A DNA stretch of 52,549 nt from Chlamydomonas sphaeroides (Eukaryota > Chlorophyta > Chlorophyceae > Chlamydomonadales > Chlamydomonadaceae): contig BDDC01000019.1 of NCBI GenBank assembly GCA_001662425.1, positions 1 to 52,549 on the forward strand. The letters run 5' to 3'. The position numbers and the translations under genes were made by a program. The first letter of the stretch is position 1; every line of letters starts with the position of its first letter. This document shows positions 11,601-21,546 of the stretch, piece by piece. Under the pieces are notes generated by a model. The model was not told the DNA's origin. It saw only the letters and a list, made by a program, of their open reading frames with translations, and searched no databases.

Positions 11601-14600
11601 CTACAAGTGCCAGCAGGACGTGGTGGGCATGTACTACACCAGCACCCGCACCGCCGGCTACAACCTGTGCTTCCGCTGCTACTCGGCCGACGCCACGAGC
11701 GCCAGGTGCGTGCTGGCGCCACCCCAGCCCCGCTTGCCGCCATGGCCTGCACGCAAGAGCCCCGGCTCGGGCGCCGGCCAGTGCTGTGCCCCTACGTGCG
11801 CTGCTGATGCCCGCCCCTGCCCTCCTCGTGCTCCCTCTGCAGCTCGCCCGAGGCGTTCGAGAAGGTCTTCATGCGGCCCTCGGCCGCGGGCCGCGCCTGG
11901 TCGCACAGCGACTTCATGTCGACGCGGGACTCGTTCAGCTCGCTGAGCGAGCGCTCGCACCGCCACCAGCTTCTGCAGCAGCAGCAGCAGCAGCAGCAGG
12001 CCGGAGCGCAGGGGCAGGCCGGTGGCCAGGGCCACGGCGGCTCAAGCGCACACGGGCCCGGCGGGCACGTGCACGGCGCGGCGTGCCGTCACCACCCGCA
12101 CTGCCCGCACCACGGGCCGCACGGGCACGGGCAGCAGCACGGCGGCGGGCAGCCGTACGGGTGGGTGCAGGAGCGGGAGCGGGGCCGGGGGCAAGTGATG
12201 CTGCGGACGGCGTGTCGCTGTCAGGGGCTCAGTGGGCTGGGGTAACGCACGAAAGGAATGAGGGTTGTGACGGCTTCGCCTAACGCAATGACCATGGGGC
12301 CAGGGTGGGCTAACCGTGGCAGCTGGTAGCCTGAGGCCGCTGTCGGCTGATCCTTCTTGCCGGTGCTGGCACGTGTGCAGGCTGGAGGCGTCGTCGCAGA
12401 CGATGCTGGCGTTCGGGGAGGCCTCAGACGAGTGGCTCGCGCCGCTGCCGTCGGGCCCTCTGTCGGGGCCGGCGGCGGCGATGCCGGATCCACGCGCCGG
12501 GGCCTCGGGCGCTGCCACGCTGCCGCCGCCAGGCGCCGGCCGCCCCCGCGGCAAGCGCAGCAGCGGCGATTCATCGGTCTCAGAGGACAGCGTCCTCGGG
12601 CAGCCTGGGGCGCACACGCGCAGCCTGAGCGAGCCCATGAGCCACGTGCGGCAGGCCGATGGCGGCGGCGGCGCGCCCGGCCAGGCCGGCGGCGAGGATG
12701 CCGGTGACGGCGGCGGCGGCAGCGGCACGACGTGGCGGTCCTGGTGGCCGAGCCGGCTCATGCAGGGCTGGGCCGGCAAGGGCCAGCCGCAACAGCCTCA
12801 GCAGCAGGGGCAGGGCGGCCCGCCGAAGCCTGCGCAGGGCGACGACGGCTCTGGCGACGGCGGTTCCGGCGACGGAGACGACGACGTCGCGCTGCCGCCG
12901 CCTCCGTCGGCGGCGGCCGCCGGTGCTGGCGCCGACGGGCTGGGCGGCATCATGAACGGCATGGTCGCGGAGCTGATGACGCGGCTGCGGGAGATCTACC
13001 TGACGGATCGGGATCTGGGCGATATGTCGCTCGGATCCATCACGCAGTTTGTGTACCGCAAGCTCTCGGCCAGCGCCGCCGCCGACGACCCGCACCTCTC
13101 CGGCTGCCCGCCGCCGGCGCGCAGCGTGCTCCTGGAGTTCCTGTCGCAGCCGTCCGTCGTGTTCCAGCGCCCGCAGGCGCTGGCCGTGGTGCTCGGCCTG
13201 CTGCCGCTGTCTGACCTGCAGATGGTCGCGGCCTACGCCATGCGGCAGCACGAGGAGGCCGTCAGCGGCGTGGAGGCTGCGGCACGCGACATTGCGGCCG
13301 GCAGCGACGGCGAGCACGGCGGCGAGCCGGGCATGGGCAGCGCAGGCAGCAGCGAGTACGAGTACGGACTCATGCGGCTAAGCGCAGCGGAGATGGCGGC
13401 GGAGGCGCAGCACGCCGCGCCCATGCCACGCGCGAGGCGGAGGCTGCGGTACACCAGCCGGCGCGCCGCGCCGGTGGCGGTGCCGCCGCCTGCGGCGGCC
13501 GGGGCGGCACAGCACGGCGCTGCGCCGGGCACGCCGCCGCTGCCGCCTCACGCCGGCGGCGGCGGCCGGGCGATCGGCGGCAGCCATGCGCTGGACCTCC
13601 GCCGCGCCACGGTGGATGATGACGCCAGCGCGGAGGAGGTCAGTGAGGAGGAGATGGGCTCGGCGGGCGAGGGCGTGCTGGAGTATGCGACCGGGGCCGA
13701 CGGCGAGCCGCGGCAGCGGCATCCCGGCCGGCACGCCGCGTCGGCGGCGGCGCAGCAGCGACAGCTGCAGCAGCTGCGCCACGCCGGCGGCGCCGGCATG
13801 GCGGCCGTCGCAGCGGCGGCGGCGGCCGACGCCGGCGTCGCGAGCTTGCTGTGCGACGGCGAGCGCAGCCTGGGCGCGTCGCTGGATGAGGAGGGCGACG
13901 GCGGCGTGAGCGAGGAGGAGGAGGCGGACGAGGTGACGGAGGAGGAGGGCGTCAGCCTGGGGCCCGAGGAGGAGGAAGAGGAGGAGGAGGACGGGCCCTG
14001 TGTCTCGCTCTTTGTCGTCGCCGGCGACGTTGAACTCGGCTTTGACCGCCTCATCACCCAGATGTGGGGCGGCGGCGCCGACAGCGACGACGCCGGCGGC
14101 GCAGCCGCACTCGAGCCGGCAGCGGCTCCACCGCCGCCGGCCCTCCCCGCGCCCGCCAATGCGCGCAGCCGCAGTCAGACAGCCGGCAAGGGCAGCCGCA
14201 ACATTGCGGCGCGGCAGGCCTCGCCGACGGCGCGCACAGCCGCGCAGCCGCCGTCGACGGCGCTGGCGCCGGCTCCTAACAGCTCCCCTCCGGCAGCGTC
14301 GCCCGAGGACGCGCTGGCGGCGGAGGAGCTGGCGGGGCCGCTGGAGGCCGAGCCATACCTCACGGTGGCGGATTGGTGGGTGGACCACCTCCGCCTGGAG
14401 GGCCCCGGCGGCCAGCCCGGCCCCGCGCCCGACGAGCTGCGCGTGCTGCGCTGGGTGTACGGCAACATCGTCAACGTGCAGGTACGGCCGCCGTGCTCTG
14501 GGCCGGGGTCGCCATGTAGTGCGCGGGACCGCGACAGCAGGCGCCGTCTGGGACCGTGCGATCGCAGCTCTTGCAGTGCGGGTTGAGTGTCGGCATGCGC

Positions 14601-17600
14601 CTCGCCACATAGCACCCTCACCCCGGGTGCCCGACTGCCCAGCAAGCATCCATCTGACCCCACACGGCACCCCGCGCTGGATGCTCACAGGCTGAGGAGT
14701 TTTGCAGCCGCCAACGTGAGCTGCGCAACGGCCGTGACCGCGACGTGGCCATCCTTGAGCTGTACGACGAGGTGGCGGCCGTGTGGCGCAGCCTGCAGGT
14801 GGGAGGCAGGCGCATTGGCCCGGAGGGGCGCAGGGCAGGCGCTTGGGAACGACGAGGCGAGCCGCGTCAAGACTGACTCCCGCTCGGCTTGCTTGCCCGC
14901 AGGCCGTGACCGACAAGCGCAGCCGCCTGGAGGCCCTCCGCCGCGCCGCGCGCGGGCACTTTGCCGTGGTGAAGCGCCTGGAGGAGCAGGGCGGCCACGC
15001 CACCCTGGAGCAGGCCAGCGAGTTCCTGGATGCGGTCCTGTCGGGCTATTGCCAGGGCCAGCAGGCGCAGCAGGCGCTGCCGCAAGCGCCGGCGGCGGCA
15101 GCGTCGCAGCCGGCGGCGGCAGCCGCCGCAGGCGCGCCGCCGGAGCAGCCCGGCACGCCGACGGCGGCCGAGGCGGCGCCGCCTGCGGCGGCGACCGCCG
15201 AAGGCGGCCCTGCTGCCGCGCAGGCGGCGTCAGCGGCCGCCGGCGGTGTCACCGGCCCCAGCGGCCCGCTGCTGTACCTGTGCGAGCGCGCGGTGGAGGT
15301 GGTGCGGCGGCACCCGGCGCTGGCGCAGGAGCCGAGCCAGCGCTACGCGGCGGCGCTGCTGGAGCGGGAGCTGTCGGTGCTGGCGCTCGTGGAGGCCATG
15401 GTGGCGGCGGAGGCCGAGGAGGCGGCGCGCGAGCGGGGCGTGGCTGAGGAGTCGCTGAAGCGCCACCGCGCGGAGCACCGCGAGGCGGAGGCCGAGTACC
15501 AGCGAGTGCAGGTGCGCCCGGGCTGGGCTGCTCTGAATTGGGCTGGTGGAGTTGATTCTCAAGCTGGAGGTGCTGGGACGCCGTGCGTCCAGTCACCACC
15601 AGACCGAGTGCCAAGAGGGCCCGGTAGCATCGCGCGCGTACCTAACTCTGTGTTCAACTTTGAAGGCCGAAATAGAGTGTGTGTGCGCTGTACCTATGGT
15701 GCACATCCCTTCCGCCGCCAGGCCGAGGGGCCTGCGAGCCACCGCAAGAAGGACCTGCTGGACAAAGCCACTAAGGAGGCGGAGCACCGCGAGCAGCTGC
15801 GCGAGCTGGCGGCGCGGCTGGCGGCTCTCAGCGACAACATCGCAGCGGACGAGGCTAGCAAGGTCAAGTGGGCGGAGAAGTGAGTGCCGGCGCTGAGGGA
15901 GCATGTAGACTTTGCGTGCGCCGCTCGGGCTTGGGCACGGCTTGCATGCTGTGGGCACCGATGCGTATGGAATACTAGATGCCTAGCCGCTGAGTGCTGT
16001 GTGGACATCGTGTGTTCACTTTGGGGTTGTAATAGAGTACAACTCCGTGTGTGGCCGCAGGCAAGACGAGGCCGAGCGCGAGCTGGCCTACGTCCGCGAC
16101 GCCATCCGCCAGACCAGCGCCCGCCGTGCCTCGCTGCTCGACGTCTGCGCCACGCTCGACGTGCCCTTCGCGCCGCCGCCTCCCTCGGGCACCGCTGCCG
16201 GCCCCTCCGGCTCCGCCGCGCTGCCCGCGCCGCGCCAAGCGCCCTCTGCGGACACGGACGACGGCGGCGAAGCCGCCGAGCTGCCGCCGGCAGCGGCGTC
16301 CGGCGGCTCCGGCGCCGGCCCGTCCGGCTCCATCGTGCCAGCGGGCGCTGCCGTCGCCGCCGCCGCCGCCGGTTCGGGCCAACCCACAAGCGCAGACATG
16401 GAGTGGCGCGCCACGCGGCTCGAGTGCCTCATGTACCGCGTGCTGTGGGTGTCGGAGGCCGTCAAGATGTTCCAGCCGCAGTACTCTCCCAGGTACGCCC
16501 GCTGCGTTCGCGAGCGTTGTTGCGCTTGCCCGGACATGTATCCCGAGGCCACGCACCCCCGCGGTGTCGACGACGTTTTCGTAGTACACACCCACACACC
16601 CAACCACCCAACCAGCTGTACTAACGCACCTTCCTACGCAACCTGCACCCCTGCAGGCAAAGCACGCACCACTACGACCTGTTTATCCGCGCCACGCACT
16701 GGGCCAAGCAGCTGAGCGAGGAGTACGAGGAGAGCATCCGCGCCTACTGCTGCGAGCTGGAGCGCCTGCGTGCCCGCCTGCGCGATGTGGCTGCGGTGGA
16801 CCTGGGCTATGAGATCGGGGCGGCGGCGCTCGAGGTGGTCCGCAGGTGGGCAAGCGGCCACGCGGCTGAGGGAGGAGATCAGGGGCCGGCAAATGGGGAT
16901 GCGGGAGGGGCGGAGGCAGGCAGGACCGGGACTGCAGATGGCCCGTTGGATGGGTGTAGGGTGGTTTGGTAGGCGGCTGGTCGCTGTGCGCGCTGCCTGA
17001 ACCGTGTGGCCGTCGCTGCGTCTGCTGCAGGCGCGTCGAGGCCTCTGCCCGTGCGGCTCGCGAGGCAGCCAGCCTGACGCTGCTCAAGGAGCTGGAGGAG
17101 GAGGAGGAGCGGCGCAAGCAGGCGACGGCCGCGGCCGCTGGCGCGGCGGCCGGCGGCACGGCGGCGGGCGGCAAGAAGAGCGCCGCGGCCAACAAGAAGG
17201 GCGCCAAGGCGGCGCAGGACAGCCACACCCGCGTCCTGCGCGAGCGCGAGAAGGAGCTGGTGGGTGCTCGGCGGGCATGGTTGCATGGGTACTGGTGCCG
17301 GCGCAGCGGCCCTTGCGTGTCCCCTGATATGGCGGGCTCCGCAGACTGGAGTACGACATGGACTTCGCCGCTATTGCCTCCCGCATCCCACAGGCCCGTG
17401 TCGCGGAGGAGGAAGCCCGGCGGCGTGCGGAGGAGGAGGACAAGGAGCGCGTGGCCGCGGCTCGCCGCGCTCGCGAGGCCGCGCTGGAGGCGGAGCTCGA
17501 GCGCCGGCGGCGGGAGCTGGAGGAGCTCGAGTCGCAGCGTGAGGCTGAGGCCATCCGGGCCGCACAGGAGGCGAGCCTGCGTGAGCAGCACCTCCGGGAG

Positions 17601-20600
17601 CAGCGCGAGCGTGAGCGCGCTTCTGCGATGGTTGAGGCTGCGCAGGCGGCCGCGGCGCGCCAGGCGGCGCAGCAGCAGCAGCAGCAGGCGGCGGCAGCAG
17701 CGGCGCAGCAACAGCAGCAGGCGGCGGCGACTGGACGCAAGGCGGAGCCCGCCGCCGCGGCGCCGCAGGCGGCGCGCCGGCAGGCGGAGCCGCCAACGCC
17801 AGACAAGCCGGCGGCAGCCGCAGCGCAGCAGCAGCAGCCGGCAAAGCGCAACGCCGCAGCGAACGCGCGCGTGAAAGGCGGCGCGGCGGAGAAGGGCCCG
17901 GCCAGCCCCGACGTGCCACCCGCCAATGGCGGCGCCCGTGGCGCCGCCGGCAAGCAGGCCGCCGCTGCCGCCGCGCCGCCGGCAGCCAAGGGCAAGCAGC
18001 AGGCGTCGCCGGGCACCGGCGGCGCCGGCCACCCGCCCGAGGCGGTCGCCGCAGTGGCTGTGGCCACCGCCGGCATCAAGAACGGCGGCGGTGCAGGGCA
18101 GGCCGCCGCGCCGGCGCCCGCGTCGCGCAGCAGCCCCGTCAAGGGCCAGGGCGCCTCGCCGCCGGCGACCGGCAACGCCGCCCGCCGCGCGGCGCAGCAG
18201 CAGGCGCAGCCAGCCCACGCCCCGGGGCCCGCGCACACGCAGAACGGCCCCGCCGCTTGGGCCGGCGCCGGACAGCCGGGCCTGCCCATTGAGGCTCCGC
18301 CCGTGCATGTGCCGCCGCTGGGCTCGGCGGCGCACGCGATGCCCGCGGGGCCGCTGAGCCCTGGCTCGGAGTTTCCCCCGCTCTCGGCTGTCGCGCCGCC
18401 GCCAGCGCTGCCGCCGCTGCCGCAGCAGCAGCAGCAGCAGCGCGCGCCGCCCCAGGCGCAGATGCCGCCGCCGCCCGCACCGCACCTGCCACCGCCGCCC
18501 GCGCCGACGGGCTCGCCGGGTCCGCCGCCGCCGCAGCAGCAGCAGCTGTCTGGCCAGCCTCCTCCGCAGCCCCTCGCAATGCAGCAGCCCTCTGCGGCTC
18601 TCATGCAGGCCCATGCCCAAGCCCATGCCCAAGCCCAAGCTCACGCGCAAGCGCACGCCCAGGCCCAAGCTCAAGCCCAGGCCCAAGCACAGGCCCAGGC
18701 CCAAGCCCAGCACGTGTACGCCGAGACACAGGCCCGGCTTATGGCCCTGTCCCAGGCCGCGGCGGCGGCGCACCAGCACCAACAGCAACAGCAGCAGCAG
18801 CAGCTGGGCCCCGATCTGTCGGGCATGCAGCAGCAGGCCATGCTGCCGTCGGAGCACCTGCACGCGCAGCTGCGGCAGCAGCAGGCGCAGCTGCAGCAGA
18901 GCGTGCACGCGCACCTGCGGCAGCAGCTGCAGCACCAGCTGCACCAGCAGCAGGCCGTCGCGGTGGCGCAGGCGCAGCTGCACCAGGCCGCCGCCGCGGC
19001 GGCGGCGGCGCAGCAGCTGCTGCAGCCGTCGCCGCGGCCTGGCATGGGCGGGGGCGCGGGGTTCGACCCCTTTGCCGAGAACCCGCTGCTGCGCGCGCTG
19101 TCTGCGATGGAGGGCAAGACGCCGCCGCCGGCGTCGCCTGGCGGCGGTGGCGGCCCCGGCGGCGGCGGCCCGCAGCAGGGCATGCCGCCGAGCATGGCAA
19201 TGCAGCAGCAGGGCCATGGCGGCGGCATGGCGCACGACGTGCTGATGGCGGGCATGCATGGCGGCGCCGCCAGTGGCGGCGGTGCCGCCGCCGCCGCCGT
19301 GCCCGGGCCCGAGGCCGACACCCACATCATGTCCATCATGTCGATCCTCGACCAGGACAGCGGCCCAAGCCCTACGGCCCACGGCGGCGGCGGCGGCGGG
19401 GCCAGTGGCGGCCCCACGCGCGCGTCGCCCTCGGGCTCCAGCTCCTCCGCGTCGGCCGCCGGCAGCGGCGCCGCGCAGCAGGGCGCCGCAGCCAACGGCA
19501 GCCCGCAGCGTTCGGGCCTGCCGCCGGCGCCGCCGCCGGGGCCGATGCTGTACGGCAATCCGTACGGCATGTCGGGCGGTCCGCCGCTGCTGCCGCCTGG
19601 CGTCGACGGCTCGCCCGCCGTCGCCAGCTCGCCGGCGCGGCCCGGCGGGCAGCCCGGCCAGGGCGGCGCCGACGGCGGCGCTGGCGGTGGCGGCGGCCTG
19701 TCAAGCCTGGCGGCGGCCACCAGCTCGGCCTTCGGCAGCGGCATCTGGCGCCAGGGCGGCGACCAGCTCGGCGGTGGCGGCCAGCTGCCCATGGGCATGT
19801 TGGGCCTGGGCCTGGGCTTCGGCGGCATCGGCGCCGGCCCCAACACCTGGGGCACCGCCGGCCTGCCGTCGGCGCAGCCGGGCGGCACGCTCGTCCGCAC
19901 CGGCTCAGCGGCGGCCATGGCGGCCATGGCCTCCGGCGGCGCCGCGGCGTCAGCCTCGCCGCGGCCCCCTAGCGCCGGCGGCAACGCCCTGTCGCTGCCC
20001 GACTCGGTCGACTCGCTGGTCGCGTCGCTGCCGGCGACGCTGCTGCCCGGCAGCCTTGACTCGGACCCGCCGCCGCAGAGCCCCGGCGGCCACAACTCGG
20101 GCCTGGCGCCCAACGCGGCGCCCTTCTACCCTGCCGCGCTGCGCGGCAAGCCAGGCGCCAACGGCCCCAACAGCGGCGGCGCGGGGCCGGGGCCGCAGCC
20201 GGGGCAGCACCTGAACATGGGCCCCATGGGGCCGATGGGACCCATGGGCCACATGGGTGATGGCGCCGCCGCCTGGATCGGCGGCATGCTGCCGGCCGCC
20301 AGCAAGCAGGGCGCCGCGGCCGGCGCAATGGCCGGCGCCGCCGCGGCCGCGGCCGCCATGGCGGCGGCGGCCGCCAACGGCCTCGTCGGCCCCGGCGGCG
20401 CCGCCGCCGGCCTGGTGGGCCCAGGTGCCGTGCGATACGGCATGGGGCTGTACAACGGCGACGGGGTTAATTGGTCAACGGGCGTGGGCGGGCTCATGGG
20501 CCCGGGCGGGCATGTGCAGGCGATGGCGGGAGCGCCCGGCGTGCCTCCGGCGATCCGCGCGACCAGCACGACTTGGGCGCCCTTCGTGCCGCCCGGTCCC

Positions 20601-20968
20601 GGTGCCGCGGGGGCCTCGGCTGCAGCCGCCGCGGCGGCGCAGCAGCAGCAGCAACAGCAACAGCAGCTGATCCAACAGGCGGTGCAGCAACAGCAGGTGG
20701 GTGGCTTGAGCGGGGGCTGGTTGGTAAAGGCTGGGGTTTGGGGGCTTTGAGACGGCGATATGAGTGCTGCGCTTACGCACAGGTCCTGAACCTTGGCGTA
20801 GGTTCTGACTTGTTCTGACTTGTGACTCTTGCGTTGACCAACCGCGCTAGCCTCCCGGTTTCCCTGCAGACGGCGATTGCGGCCGCGGCGGCGGCGGCGC
20901 AACAGCAGGGAGCAGGATGGGCGCAGCAGGCTCCGCAGCAGCAGCGCGGCGGTCGCTGGCGCAGCTGA
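8641..20968 (+). CDS. Giant DUF627/DUF629 ubiquitin-hydrolase-related protein without visible UCH domain
   Basis: Eighteen exons join in phase to ~3,152 residues: 8641-8723, 8797-8869, 9071-9193, 9270-9626, 9863-10038, 10216-10967, 11188-11369, 11581-11705, 11843-12160, 12381-14481, 14691-14798, 14903-15511, 15722-15879, 16061-16492, 16657-16845, 17031-17259, about 17352-20696, 20870-20968. Residues 1-200 resemble the plant DUF627 helical repeat (ATALAPSSLSS, then EAIAHCVRTLE). Residues ~490-575 resemble DUF629: VEAFWRSISPEQRRSLLKV and a C2H2 finger (CPVC...H...H). A second Cys cluster (CCYKC...CFRC, 583-620) looks ZZ-like. Helical segments (1431-2005) match the middle of plant UCH-related proteins, including a Lys-rich GGKKSAAANKKG stretch. 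Exons 10 and 17 are mostly Ala/Gly/Pro/Gln/acidic low complexity. The C-terminal hydrolase domain of plant relatives is absent. Least certain: donor 12160 and the junction at 17259/17345-17352. Two adjacent genes are possible but less likely. Confidence 0.72.
11281..11705 (+). other. Paired zinc-finger-like cysteine clusters in the giant protein
   Basis: The exon ending at 11369 encodes CPVCEQKF followed by FLGHVELVH (C-x2-C-x12-H-x4-H). The next exon (11581-11705) encodes CCYKC and, ~25 residues later, CFRCY, a C4 pattern reminiscent of a ZZ finger. The first is expected for DUF629. I do not know the second from that family. Confidence 0.6.
18606..18712 (+). repeat. Short in-frame AQ/HA repeat in low-complexity exon
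   Basis: A 12-bp-type repeat built from CCCA(A/T)GCC units encodes alternating Ala-Gln/Ala-His dipeptides. It lies in the Gln-rich part of the giant gene, next to several CAG-rich runs (17675-17725, 18421-18440, 18781-18802, 20641-20670). Confidence 0.75.
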
Positions 20969-21546
20969 ACAGAGGCTAGGCCCCGTTTACGGCCCCGTTT
21001 ACGGTGTAAGTAGAGCGTTATGAGCGCGTTGGGCGTGCTCGATGGCTCGGCTGTTGAGAAGCTGAATAGTCGGCCGCGTGGGCCGTTACAGCGCAGTAGC
21101 AAGGCGCGGTGCCTAAATTCGCGCCTGCGTTGGGCGAGGTGTGGGCTAGCCGCCGAGTGGCAAGAAGGTCCAGGCAGCGCCAGCGAGACTGTGCAGGCGG
21201 GCGTTCATGGTCCTGGCTCCGGGTAGGAGCATTTTGCGAAGCGGTGGTGGCTGGATGGGGGACACGGGGGTCGGATGCTTGGGTATGGGCGACCTGCGAC
21301 CGAAGCTGGTTTACGAAGGGACATTGAACTGCAAAAGCAGTAGCCACAACGCTTTGCAGCTCTGCATACTGTAAACGCTGGTCCAGATAGCTTGCCACCG
21401 TCAGCAGCATTAGGGCTTTGTTCTACACCTACGTAGCGTTCAGCTCCTGGCCACCTCCAAACGCTACGGCCTTATCGTTTAACAGTGCCTAGCCCGTTTC
21501 AGCGCTAGTTGTGGAGCGCGGAGGAGTTCGCGGAAGGCTCGGCAGA
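20969..21546. other. Intergenic
   Basis: The 3' UTR of the giant gene (a TGTAA at 21005-21009 could be its polyadenylation signal) and the promoter of the E2 gene. No other gene seen. Confidence 0.5.

Noticed and set aside
12316..14586. Plus-strand 756-codon open frame as an independent gene
   Set aside because: It starts at a non-conserved Met before a good acceptor (12380) and ends after a good donor (14482). It fits as an internal exon of the giant gene with matching phase on both sides.
13378..15003. Minus-strand 541-codon open frame
   Set aside because: Antisense shadow of exon 10 of the DUF629 gene, with composition only and no motif.
16683..19382. Very long minus-strand open frame (~900 codons) opposite the giant gene
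   Set aside because: It is the GC-rich antisense shadow of a low-complexity coding exon: Arg/Leu/His-rich, no domain, and it crosses several well-supported plus-strand splice sites.
20200..20260. MGPMGPMGPMG-like run in the giant gene as a collagen-like domain
   Set aside because: Only a few units within general Gly/Ala/Pro low complexity, too short for a triple helix.
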